A DNA stretch of 64,000 nt. Source: Daphnia carinata. Its lineage: Eukaryota; Arthropoda; Branchiopoda; Diplostraca; Daphniidae. Shown piece after piece: positions 42,392-53,013 of this stretch. The stretch covers positions 992,001 through 1,056,000 of the forward strand of contig NC_081338.1 of NCBI RefSeq assembly GCF_022539665.2. Reading direction: 5' to 3'. The position numbers and the translations under genes were made by a program. Position 1 is the stretch's first letter. The number at the start of each line of letters is the position of its first letter. The notes below the pieces were generated by a model. The model was given only the letters and a program-made list of their open reading frames with translations, did not search any database and was not told the DNA's origin.

Positions 42392-44770
42392 ATGACATTA
42401 GAAGAATGCGACAAAGAGTGGCCGCAATGTCAAGAAGAACTAAGAAAACTAATTAACAGCAACGATCCATTAGTACAATCACAAACAATGGTAGCCAACT
42501 GTAGCAAAGCAACAGAACGAGGACAAGCTTTCGAATATACATCTGATTTCACCATCAGACCGTTCAACACAAACACCTGTATCAAAGCCAATACGACAAT
42601 GCTAGTACTTCAAGAGTGCGCTAGCACCAGCTCAATCTGGGGCACATTTGAGCACACAGGACAGCTCATGGCAACAGATAGAACTGGGCTACATTCACCC
42701 TCATCAGACAGGAAGTGTCTCACACAGAGAGTAGGACGGGTGACCCTGGGGCATTGTCACAGCTCCAGCCAAAAACAGCACTTTAACTTTGAATATCGCA
42801 ACCCACACCAAATACGGACTCTCTCAGCGGCAGCCATCATAGCACTGCACACTAAACAGCCATTGGACGGGAAAACACTCCCAACCATACCACCACTAAT
42901 GAAAAGAGAGGATAACAACCAATCAGAGAACAGCAAAACTTTGGCCACACCCCCTGCCACGCCCACAACAGAAAAACACACAACAACGACAAGCGTTACA
43001 ACGACTACAAAGCCCACAATAAAAACCACACTGGGAACAACAGCAAAAACAACAGTAAAAAGCACTACGACAATTAAACCAGTTACAAGCACAGCAGCTA
43101 GCAAACCCACCACAACACAGAAAGTGACAACTAAACCCAGTATGACATCAACGTCAACAAAACCCACCACAACTACAAAACCAATAATCACATCGACAAG
43201 CACTAAACCCACCACTACTACTAGACCTACGGCAACTGCTAAGATAACTTCAACTTCAACAACCACTACAACTACAAAACTTACGACAACAACAACAATG
43301 GCCACTACGACAAGTTCCACAACAACAGCGACAACAACGACGCACCAGCCAAGCTCAATAACGCCGAGCACAAAAACAGTAATCGAAAGTTCGACTACCC
43401 AACAATCATCAACACATACTGCCGGAGTAACCCCTTTAGCACTAACGGGAACAACGTCTACAACAGAAGGAACTCAAATTCAGGCCATCGAAGAAAGCAG
43501 TATTCGAAACTTGCCGTTAGCTGATTCTTTGATAATTTCAATGGATCAAAAAGCTGAAGATACATCAAACAATGAAAATTTAGAAGCCGATTTACCCAAA
43601 AACATTGAAGAATTCAACGACAAAATTAAATACGAAATAAGTAAAATGCACGACCAATATAAGATAAGCATCGAAACTGAACACGAAAACAAGTTGGCAA
43701 AAGAAATTCGGGACGTTTATTGTCAACTATCAGCAATCAAAAGAACACAAGCAGTTATATTAGCCCAAACCAACGGAATTTTAGCAGCAGCAGCAGTAGG
43801 TTTACCAATCTGCACAAGACTACAAGGCTTCGGTCAAGCAATGACACTTCAACAATGCGAGGCAAAAAGAATTTTTATATCAGCAAACGAAACCAAATGT
43901 GGATTTCAGCCGTTTTTTACTTACGAAGGAAAAAACTGTACGATTGGAACAGATGGATGGTCAATTCATCCATATTCTGATTGTTTCTGGAAAACACCTT
44001 TGGTAAATTTAAATGGAAATCCACACACATGGGAACACAATTCTACGACAGGAGATTGGATACGCCAGAAACCTAGCATTCACATGCCTAATTTAGACCT
44101 CATTTCAGAATTTGAAGAACTCCATCTTAACGATTTCGACTTCGCGCTGAAAAGCCATCCAGCACACGAGACGATGGAAATGGAACAATTAAATATTCTA
44201 AATGACCTAGTTGGCAGAATGCAAGAAGGCAACTCCAATTCTGTTGGAGACATTGTAATGTCAGAACAACAAGATAATCAAATAGGAAACATGTTCTCAT
44301 GGTTCGACAAACTAAAAATAATTGGTCTATCAGCGATAGGATTTGTACTATTCCTCGTATGTTTACGAATCTTCATTATTTGCAACCCCATCTCGAAGAT
44401 AAAAGAACATATCCGCAGAAAACGGAACTTTACAACCAGATACGATGATGGCGTAGAGGAAGAACACGAACTCGCATCAATGATACCGGCACGAGAAACA
44501 AATTACCATTCGGAAATAGCAATCGAACAACCGTTCCTAAGAACAACCGCCCCTGCACAACTAACAACAGAAAGACAAGGTCAAATGCGCCCTCCCCGAC
44601 CAAGTGCACCAAATTCATTAATTTACCCCTCTATCGAAACAACTGACACAATCACACGATGTACAGGAAAACACACCATGTGCACTTACGTCGTCGGATA
44701 TGGCATGGTTTGGGAAGACCTATGCCGTTGCATGTCAGAAACAGACAATAGTAATTCAGCCAGAAAGTAA
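42392..44770 (+). pseudogene. env: E5 env-like glycoprotein, stalk, ectodomain core, membrane anchor and tail
   Basis: Open frame of 792 codons continuing the env protein; the ATG at 42392 is probably internal to the gene. Order: ricin-B-like repeat (WGTFEHTGQL, RKCLTQRVGRVTLGHC); Thr/Lys/Pro-rich mucin-like stalk at about 185-355; a helical stretch with heptads; a Cys/Trp core (CTIGTDGWSIHPYSDCFW, HTWEHNSTTGDW); a polar segment; one membrane helix at about 642-664 (IGLSAIGFVLFLVCLRIFII); a basic stop-transfer (HIRRKRN) and a cytoplasmic tail of about 120 residues. Type I topology. The core is reminiscent of glycoproteins from chuvirus-like negative-strand viruses, but this is from memory and unproven. 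Confidence 0.8.
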
Positions 44771-45507
44771 AAGTCCCAAGGTCATTGAAATTAAAAGTAG
44801 CCACTAAACATAACCCCTGACAAATTTAATTAATTACAAAATAAATTAGCTCCCAGAAAATAACACACTTATCAGCATTTTTTTTTTTTTTTCTCGACCA
44901 CTTAGGTGATTTTTAAAATATATCCCATACTCGTAACTTTATAGTAAAACAAAAGGTAGAGACAAAACCCGAATAACAATTTTGTATTCCAAACTAACAT
45001 GAAATAAAAAAAAAATTCAAAATAGAAAACCTTTGGGATAGACAAAACAAAAATTACAAACCCAAATAACATTTTTTTTTCCTCAACTAAAACAAACAAA
45101 AAAAAAAAAAAAAAAAAAAACAAAAAAAAAAAAAAAAAAAAATCAATAACAAAATCACCGGAGAAAAAGCAGTGTAGTGTAACAAAGAACGACAGAAACT
45201 AACGCACGAAGAAAAAGAGACGCAAGAACCCCTATAAGAAAAGACAATGACTTAAAAAGGAAAATAGAAAGTTCAAAATGTAACGGTATATTCATCAATT
45301 CGCCCCACGGCGAAATAGAAGACGGAACACATTAAAATAGAAGAAACTACCTGTTTTGAAATTAAGAAGAGGGGAACAAGAATTTATGAAAAACTCTGCA
45401 AAAGAAGACTTTTCAAAAAACTAACCTCTTCCCAGTGTTTCAACGACATAATTCAGACAAAGTTCTACAAAGAAAAGTGTCATCACAAGTCAACCTTTAC
45501 TCTAAAA
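44771..45507. other. E5 spacer between env and ankyrin ORF, A-rich
   Basis: No gene seen. Long A and T runs (44878-44893, 45097-45141). A candidate 3' splice site CTCTTCCCAG ends at 45435; from there to the ankyrin ATG no other ATG occurs, so a second spliced mRNA for the ankyrin ORF is possible. Confidence 0.55.
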
Positions 45508-46725
45508 ATGGAAAACAACAACATCACTCAGGATAACGCAATGGACGTAACCATCATCCCACAAGAAGAAAAAGAATACGAATTAATATACATTAGTGAT
45601 ACTGAAAGTGAGAATAGCCAGCAGGAGTACAAAGAAAAGGAAAGTGCTAAAAATGCAGATGTGAACAAGCAGATAGTGAAAAATGTAGAATGGAACGGAA
45701 TCAAAACCGAGAAAAACGATTTTTCCGAACTAGAGAGAAAAAGGAAAGACATCAGTGAATCAAGTGACGACGACACCGAGGAGGTAAATGCCTATAGTGA
45801 AATGGAACCCGATCTGGATAGTACCTACAGTACTGAATTTATATTGGAAAATAACAGTGACAACGGTTTCCAATATGACCCACCCCACGGTACCGAATTG
45901 GAAAATGTTAGTGACACCGACCTCCAATGTGAACCGCCCAAAAAACGGAGCAGACCGAATAACCAACAAAGGGAAACAGAAACATGCAAGAACTGTCGGA
46001 TGAAGACAATAGCACCCCTTTCAACAGAACAAGCAGAGAAGATTCAACTGCACCGACAGGCTACTATTGACTTGGAAGACGGAAAACTTTGTCTATCAAT
46101 GATGGAAGCTACACTACCAACTATAAGAAGATGCATCCAAAAAAGATTAGAATCGCTAGGATGTTGGCCACGACAAAAAATGGCCATATTCCTTAATAAA
46201 AGATACGAGGAAGGACGTACCCTGCTCCACACCAGTATACAAAAAGTAAGGTACGACATAACTGATGCTCTACTTGCCTATGGGGCAAACCCCGAGATAA
46301 TGTATCGAGGCAGCACAATTGGACACATGGCAGCGGAAAATAACGACTTATTCCTGGTAAGGATACTAAAACACCACAACTGCGAGTTCACAAATCGCAA
46401 TAAAGACGGAGAAACCCCGCTAATGACAGCAATATCACACGAACATGAGGAATGCGCACGCCTAATTTCGACACCAACAAACATCAAAATAGCAACCAGC
46501 AAGGGCAGAACCATCTTGCATTACCTCGCCAGATATGGACTCGAAGACTTGGCTACGCAAATCTGTACAAAAAGAATAATTGACGTCAACCAACAAGACG
46601 AAACGGGCACAACTGCCTTACACGAAGCAGTGAAATATAAACGACTGGACATGATCGAATTACTGCTTCTACATGGAGCAGATAAAAAGATAAAAGACAA
46701 CCGTGGACATACTGTAGTCAAATAA
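45508..46725 (+). CDS. E5 ankyrin-repeat protein (405 aa)
   Basis: Intact ORF with a good start context (AAAATGG). Residues 1-150 are acidic, Ser/Glu/Asp-rich and disordered, followed by a basic PPKKRSRPNNQQR stretch that could be a nuclear localisation signal and a CKNC pair. Residues about 235-400 are five ankyrin repeats: GRTLLHTSIQKVRYDITDAL, GSTIGHMAAENNDLFLVRIL, GETPLMTAISHEHEECARLI, GRTILHYLARYGLEDLATQI and GTTALHEAVKYKRLDMIELL. Such a gene is not part of the standard gypsy set. It lies between env and the polypurine tract, inside the LTRs, and its relative is in E3, so it belongs to the family. Likely role: binding host proteins. Function unknown. Confidence 0.85.
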   Translation: MENNNITQDNAMDVTIIPQEEKEYELIYISDTESENSQQEYKEKESAKNADVNKQIVKNVEWNGIKTEKNDFSELERKRKDISESSDDDTEEVNAYSEMEPDLDSTYSTEFILENNSDNGFQYDPPHGTELENVSDTDLQCEPPKKRSRPNNQQRETETCKNCRMKTIAPLSTEQAEKIQLHRQATIDLEDGKLCLSMMEATLPTIRRCIQKRLESLGCWPRQKMAIFLNKRYEEGRTLLHTSIQKVRYDITDALLAYGANPEIMYRGSTIGHMAAENNDLFLVRILKHHNCEFTNRNKDGETPLMTAISHEHEECARLISTPTNIKIATSKGRTILHYLARYGLEDLATQICTKRIIDVNQQDETGTTALHEAVKYKRLDMIELLLLHGADKKIKDNRGHTVVK

Positions 46726-46945
46726 TAACAGCACAAACATACAATAATCAAGACAAAGGTGGAACGAGTTATTCAACCATAGTCATCATTAGTATTCATA
46801 GAAGCAGCTGTAGTTGGTGACGGAAAAAGAAGAAGGAGAACAATTTCTGCTAAAAATTCAGGTGAAGGAACAAGTTTTTTATATTATCCGTAAAACAATA
46901 GTCGGTGATGGAAACACACACATTGGAGGACCAATTCTTCTCATC

Positions 46946-46960
46946 GAAGAGGGGAAGGAA
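46946..46960 (+). promoter_or_regulatory. E5 polypurine tract
   Basis: GAAGAGGGGAAGGAA directly before the 3' LTR, identical to that of E3. The region 46726-46945 between the ankyrin stop and this tract is non-coding. Confidence 0.88.
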
Positions 46961-47151
46961 TGTAACGAGCCCACAGGCTATCCGAAGACAGCCACACCCT
47001 CAACATCCCTCAAGCGTTTCACAAGTGAAAGTGAACGTGTCCCCTCCCATTTTACCTTCATTTTGTATGTGTGTTAGTAGTATAAATACTGCATGATTGT
47101 AACATGTAATTGGGACTTGTTACGACAATCCACTGCAATACACGAGGTTTG
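46961..47151 (+). repeat. E5 3' LTR, last 10 bp missing
   Basis: Identical to the 5' LTR except for one base (GAAAGTGAAC against GAAAGCGAAC), but after GAGGTTTG it passes straight into satellite (TAGATCATGAAAC). The terminal AAACTTTACA is lost. Confidence 0.95.
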
Positions 47152-48388
47152 TAGATCATGAAACGATTCTATAACACTATATTCACATTGAATACACGTA
47201 TATTTGATGCTTTTTGAATGTAGATATTGAAACTCACTGTATCACACTATATTCACATTGAATACACGTATATTTGATACTGTTTGAATGTAGATTATGA
47301 AACTGATTCTATAACACTATATTCACATTGAATACACGTATATTTGATACTGTTTGAATGTAGATCATGAAACTGATTCTATAACACTATATTCACATTG
47401 AATACACGTATATTTGATGCTGTTTGAATGTAGATATTGAAACTGACTGTATAACACTATATTCACATTGAATACACGTATATTTGATGCTGTTTGAATG
47501 TAGATATTGAAACTCACTGTATCACACTATATTCACATTGAATACACGTATATTTGATGCTGTTTGAATGTAGATAATGAAACTCACTGTATAACAACTA
47601 TATTCACATTGAATACACGTATATTTGATACTGTTTGAATGTAGATATTGAAACTCACTGTATCACACTATATTCACATTGAATACACGTATATTTGATA
47701 CTGTTTGAATGTAGATCATGAAACTGATTCTATAACACTATATTCACATTGAATACACGTATATTTGATGCTGTTTGAATGTAGATATGAAACTGATTCT
47801 ATAACACTATATTCACATTGAATACACGTATATTTGATACTGTTTGAATGTAGATCATGAAACTGATTCTATAACACTATATTCACATTGAATACACGTA
47901 TATTTGATGCTGTTTGAATGTAGATATTGAAACTCACTGTATCACACTATATTCACATTGAATACACGTATATTTGATGCTGTTTGAATGTAGATATTGA
48001 AACTCATTGTATAACACTATATTCACATTGAATACAAGTATATTTGATGCTGTTTGAATGTAGATATTGAAACTCACTTTATCACACTATATTCACATTG
48101 AATACACGTATATTTGATACTGTTTGAATGTAGATCATGAAACTGATTCTATAACACTATATTCACATTGAATACACGTATATTTGATGCTGTTTGAATG
48201 TAGATATTGAAACTGATTCTATAACACTATATTCACATTGAATACACGTATATTTGATACTGTTTGAATGTAGATCATGAAACTGATTCTATAACACTAT
48301 ATTCACATTGAATACACGTATATTTGATGCTGTTTGAATGTAGATATTGGAACTCACTGTATCACACTATATTCACATTGAATACAAG
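47152..48388 (-). repeat. 70-bp satellite array, block 6 (reverse orientation)
   Basis: About 17-18 units in the same orientation as blocks 4 and 5. Units are visibly more alike than in block 2, and include A/B hybrids (ATATTGAAACTGATTCTATA). Ends within a unit at GAATACAAG. Confidence 0.95.
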
Positions 48389-48657
48389 TTCTGATTGGCT
48401 GTTGTAGTCAGGTGACGAAGTCACGTGACCAATGTCACGTGACCCAAAGTTTTTGTTTTTATCGGCAGCCATTTTGTTTTTTCTGAAATAGGTAATTTTG
48501 TTTAACAAAACAATCACCTAAGTGTAGCACTTTAAAATTTAGTTACTCGTATTTCGTGAGGTAAGTTAATGTATTAACCCTATATTACACTATTTAAAAG
48601 ATTTCTAATAATAATTTGTTCTAAATCCTTTGCTTGTTATCCAAGGAAACTGGCAAT
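48389..48657 (+). promoter_or_regulatory. Upstream region of the KDZ-like gene
   Basis: Contains a cluster of CACGTGAC motifs (GAAGTCACGTGACC, ATGTCACGTGACCC at about 48418-48445), i.e. E-box/CRE-like palindromes in a short span, then GGCAGCCATTTTG. Probably promoter or transposon end. No gene. Confidence 0.4.
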
Positions 48658-50695
48658 ATGGATGATTTAGAACCCAAAACAAAACGAATGAAGATGGACG
48701 AATACAATGAAAGGAAAAAAATAGAAAGAAGCAAAAAAAATCCTTTTCCTGGTACCCGTGGGTATGGTATTTGTAGCTCCGCGGTTCTTCTAAGCAAAAA
48801 CGGTATTGAAACTAAGAACTTGCCTAAAGTTAGTAGGGAAAGAAGAACACGAGAAAGTTATTTAAAGAATCTTGATCAACGTTCATGTTCTGGTAAGTCT
48901 ATTTCAGATATATCATCAATTAATTTAAGTTTTTATTGTATATAGTTATAAATATGTTTCCGTTGTCTGTTTGTGGTATTTTGTGAATTTTTTCTCCATC
49001 GTTTGTTTACAGGAAAAGATAACAATTCAAATATTCAAGACACAGAGGAAGATGCTGTTGCCTCTTCTTTGTCTTTTAAGGAGTATATGGAAACTACCAG
49101 TGGAATGGGTGAGTTACAAAGTTTATGAAGGAGAAACTTTTCGTCACACGCATTTTATGCACGTTGATCTTCCGGAAAAAAAATGCTCTTTCTTTTGTGG
49201 CGATGTCATATGTCGTTATTGGAAGTGGGCTCAAAAAGTTGCGCTACTCTTCCCTGAATTTAAGTCGACGACTGAAGACATGAAACCATTTCTTGAAAGA
49301 ATGCATGCAAAGGTGCACGTATGGTACTGTCAGGTAAATAATTAAATTTTTATAAATAAACTATGTTTTACAAGAAAACTTTCAATTTCAGATTCTCTGG
49401 GTTGGGCATTGGATGTTGAATGCTGTCCTGACACTTGGAGAAGAGCAGGAACAAGTGTTCTCTAAAATGTCAAGATATGGTAGCGTAACGAAACATATGG
49501 GAAAAGCAAGTAATCATATTTTTATTGTAACCAACAATTACAAATACAATTGCCCTTACTATTATTCTTAGACCGCAGGGACCATATAACTGCTGCTGTT
49601 CTATTCTGGAACGTACAAAAGGAAAAAGGAATGGTCCACCAACTTGTTAAAAGAAGAGAGAGAGTATGGAATTTCTCATTTGTTTTATACTACGTTCAAC
49701 CTTTATAAATTCACTTTTTAGGCTTTAAACCAAATAAAGGTTTCAAGTAAGCAGCTTAAAAGTGATTTTGAAACATATCATTTAAAATCTGAGGAGCTTC
49801 CCAGACTTCTTGAGGAACTCAGGAAGACGGCCGAAGAATACAAAGGTATCATTGAAGTTACTTAATTTAAAACGTATCTGAAAGTATATTCATTTATTCC
49901 TAAAAAGCGGGGAGGAAACAAAACAAAGATGCGGAATCTCTGTTAGAAATGGCTCAAAAGACTCTGGAAGGATATAACGCGCATATCAAAATTCTTAAAA
50001 GTCGAGTCTCTAGGATTGCCACAACATCCGGACAAAGGATAAAAATCAGAAAGGCAATGGCGCTGTTGTCGAAAAAAATCACGGAACTTATGGCGTTCAT
50101 TACTACAAACTCAAAGTACAACATTAACAAAGACCACTTGCTGAATGGTCACTTTCCGTGGCAAAACTCTGAGCCATCTACAACCAAAACAAAAAGTATT
50201 CCTGCATTCGCTCAAGTAATTTAAAAACGTACTAAAAATTTATTTTTTTCTTTTAGTGACCTTTCACGAAAAATTCCAGATAATCGATAACTGGATGTTG
50301 CTATTGCGATCAAAGGAAGAAATATTGCAGCCAGAAAAAGAGATGCGCAACTTCGTTAATGGAACAGAAAGTCTTACTCGAAACAGAAACAAAGTCACAT
50401 GTTTCCTTGATAACGTCAACTAGTTCAACATAGAATCGCTCAACAAAAGGCCGTTCTTATATTGCATGAATTAGCTAGTCTGCATGAAATGTTGATTTCT
50501 GCTGTTACTACATTTCATGAAATCGACGAACAATTTGTAGATAAAACTGACACAAGGAGTTTAATTTCTTCCACCTCAAAAAGTGTCATCAGGAAAGAAA
50601 CTAATAAGGAGCATGACTACAACTTTTCAGATTCAGAAATCCTAGAAGATTCGTCTGATGAGGAAACGTCCGACAACTGGTCTGATAACGAATAA
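48658..50695 (+). pseudogene. Intron-containing gene with KDZ-type transposase C-terminal half
   Basis: Exons inferred from frame and splice sites: 48658-48892, 49013-49108, about 49121-49333, 49392-49509, 49572-49663, 49722-49845, 49908-50195, 50257-50420 and 50426-50695; most introns are 58-62 bp. The first two give a basic, disordered N-terminus (MDDLEPKTKRMKMDEYNERK). The later ones contain CGDVICRYWKWAQKV, MHAKVHVWYCQ, LTLGEEQEQVFSKMSRYG and ITAAVLFWNVQKEK, which resemble the C-terminal part of KDZ (Kyakuja/Dileera/Zisupton) transposases, then coiled coil and an acidic tail (EDSSDEETSDNWSDNE). The catalytic middle seems absent between 49108 and 49121, and the phase changes near 50421. 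Probably a deleted transposase copy; domesticated gene possible. Confidence 0.6.
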
Positions 50696-51515
50696 ATATC
50701 TTTTTTGAAGTTGTATTGAAGAGATTGAATATGATATAAATATAATTGAATTCTTCTTGTATCTATGTTGCATTTTAAAAGTAACCATAAGTAATGCTAT
50801 ATTGTTTTTGGGGTTAAATAAGATGTACCGTTATACATTTAAATTCCCAATGAAAAAATGGCCGCCAGATGCCAGCAGCTGATCCAAATTTAAACATAAT
50901 TTGAAAAACTAATTGCTATTTATTTCTTGTTCTAAAATTAACAAATATTATAGCAATTGATAGCTTTTAATGAGATCTATCGATTGGTGCCAAAACTGTA
51001 GTGGGAACAAGAAAAACAACAAATTCCCAAAAGCGTTTCTACTTTTTCGTTTTTGCGGGTCATCTCAGACCTCGACCTAACTGAGAAAACGAAAAAGTTA
51101 CAACTTCTTTTGAAATTTTGGTTTTTTCATTTTCCCACTTTAAATCTTCAAAAAATCTTCGTAAACAGATTTCTATAGATCTCGTAAAGAGCTATACGTA
51201 TTTATAAGATTTATTAAGTTTGGACTTATAATAAGGTAGAAAACAACAATGAATTTTTAAAGAAATTTACTGAAATTTTGGCATCTCGTGGTGGGATTTT
51301 ATTCGACATTATATGTGTAAATCTAAAAATAATCGTCAAAACAACGAAATTTTTAAAAACACTACACCATTACTGATTTTATGCAAGTTATAACTAGATA
51401 CATCAAAAATCGATTATATTCTTATCATATTTAATCTCTTCATTTGAACAAAGAATATTTCTTCGTTATCAGACCGAATCTTTCTAGAATTCATAAATCC
51501 TATGTTAAACTAATG
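50696..51515. other. AT-rich non-coding DNA with a small inverted repeat
   Basis: No gene seen. CTTTTTCGTTTT (about 51041) and GAAAACGAAAAAG (about 51085) can pair around a 35-base loop. GGCCGCCAGATGCC near 50860 may be related to GGCAGCCATTTTG upstream of the KDZ-like gene as a weak inverted pair. Confidence 0.45.
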
Positions 51516-51615
51516 NNNNNNNNNNNNNNNNNNNNNNNNNNNNNNNNNNNNNNNNNNNNNNNNNNNNNNNNNNNNNNNNNNNNNNNNNNNNNNNNNNNNN
51601 NNNNNNNNNNNNNNN
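51516..51615. other. Assembly gap of 100 N
   Basis: Exactly 100 N, a conventional placeholder length. It interrupts E6 env. The DNA left of the gap shows no E6 sequence. Confidence 0.99.
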
Positions 51616-51796
51616 TATTGAAAGGTCTGATTGTGAAATCCGCTGAATATTCGAACGCTTGACCTCGTTCCAATGTCCTACTGCAGTTTGCGACTGTTGT
51701 TTGAGTTTGTACTAGTGGGTCATTGCTAGTTAGCAATTGTTGTAGGCATCTTTGGCATTTGATCCAGTCTCGGTCGCATTCTTCCAGCGTCATCAT
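51616..51796 (-). pseudogene. env: E6 env-like fragment at the gap edge
   Basis: Matches E5 env around its MTLEECDKEW segment (MMTLEECDRDWIKCQRCL, ANCSRTLERGQAFEY, SADFTIRPFN) and runs into the N run. The upstream link (51797-51971) is frameshifted and lacks part of the sequence found in E3 and E5. Confidence 0.8.
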
Positions 51797-51971
51797 TGTG
51801 TTAGTTCCGTTGTATGTTACACATTTTTCATTTGGTGGTCTTCCGCTTTTAAGTAGTCCCCAATTTAATTAAGTTTCCAAAAATCGGCGAATTAATGGTT
51901 GTCGTTACTGCTCTTCTCTGTTCTAGTCTTATTTCTTCCAGGTCGTCGATGGATGTTTCTGGGAAGTTCTC

Positions 51972-52745
51972 TTATACTTCTGGGTTTGAATTTAGTGTTT
52001 CAAATACCCATTGCTGGTTGTCGTCCATATCGTCAGGTCTGCTGCATTTTTGCAGGATTAAAGAGCGTTTGGTTCCTTCGTCCTCGTCTCGTAGTGTGAT
52101 GCATAGGTGTTTTTCCAATGATATTAGCTGGTGGTTTTTTGTATCGAATAGCCAGCGCGACGTCCGTTCACCGCATTGTCCCGTAATGATCGTGTTTATC
52201 TCCGATGTCGTTAGACACGTGGTGGTTCTTCTGATTCGTAAGGTGTGGTCCATTAGGTACTCGAAGTCTGTTCCATAAGGTAATTTTTCGTCTATGTCGA
52301 ATTGGTTATGGATGGTCACTTGTTTTTGGGTGTACATTATCTTGATGTAAACGATTGAATCTTGTTTGCGTATTACGCCGTTTTCTTCTATCTTTGTTAT
52401 TTTTGGATGGCCTAAACGAATCCATCCCCAAGCATAAGAAATGCTGTAGAGTCGTTTTCCCAATTCAGCTTCTTCGAGTGGATCGTTTAAAAGGAATTCG
52501 ACTTCTTGCTTTATGGATCTTTTCGTTTTGCTATTCCTCGGTTCTGCAAACTCATTGCATGACCATGAGTCGATATTGGTTTGATTTTTACAGGAGGGTA
52601 GGGTGTTTTTATGTATTTTGTATAACTTTCTTGTTGTTTCGGCGGGGAATATCAAAAAGGTTAGGGGGATGCCGACTACTTTAAAGCTGGGTTGAGCTAG
52701 TTCTTTATTATTATTATCAGGGGTCAGACTTGCCGCGCCGATCAA
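51972..52745 (-). pseudogene. env: E6 env-like glycoprotein, middle part
   Basis: Homologous to the later half of E5 40717-42368: FKVVGIPLTFLIFPAETTRK, KRLYSISYAWGWIRLG, FEYLMDHTLRIRRTTTCLT and ricin-B-like GERTSRWLFDTKNHQL. Its first few residues come from the inserted repeat. It stops at about 51972 short of the region that is continuous in E5. Confidence 0.82.
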
Positions 52746-53013
52746 TTTTCCGATCTCGATCTCCGATCCGATCTTTTGAGTTTGATCGGATCGCCGATCA
52801 AGATCGGCCGATCATTTTTACCGATCTTTTCTACGACATCTGCGCTCAAAATTTATATTTATCGAATTTAGTTGGCTGTCACAGCGACAGTCACTGACGG
52901 CCATTGATGAACTAAACAGAATTGTTCGCAAAAATAGTAGTGGTATTTAAAATCGACTTTGGCGAAAAGTGATGGTTTGGGTCAATCTTCTTTATCATTT
53001 TTTTGATCGAAGA
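52725..53013 (+). mobile_element. 289-bp insertion in E6 env with 16-bp target duplication
   Basis: TATTATTATCAGGGGT occurs at 52709-52724 and 53014-53029, and env is continuous if the intervening DNA is removed. The insert begins CAGACTTGCCGCGCCG, carries several GATCGG/CCGATC motifs and ends with an imperfect palindrome (ATCTTCTTTATC..TTGATCGAAGAT). The long duplication suggests target-primed insertion (SINE- or LINE-like), though I see no clear A tail or pol III boxes. Confidence 0.75.

Larger units (their letters stand above)
33811..47151 (+). mobile_element. E5: young 13.3-kb gypsy-clade element with gag, pol, env-like and ankyrin genes
   Basis: Plus-strand element with 201-bp LTRs differing at one of about 190 compared bases, primer binding site, 910-residue gag, 1286-residue pol, env-like gene with splice signals, an ankyrin-repeat ORF and a polypurine tract. 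Gag and pol are fully open. Env shows two phase changes. The last 10 bp of the 3' LTR are missing and no target duplication is seen, so the 3' junction has been altered. It is much larger than usual gypsy elements (5-9 kb), because of the gag coiled coil, env and ankyrin additions. Confidence 0.93.

Noticed and set aside
42757-43371. Long hydrophobic Val-rich frame on the minus strand
   Set aside because: It is the exact antisense of the Thr/ACA-rich env stalk codons; the composition explains it and it lies opposite a real gene.
44878-45141. Poly-A tail of a processed retrocopy
   Set aside because: The A runs are internal to E5 and not followed by a target duplication; they are spacer low complexity.
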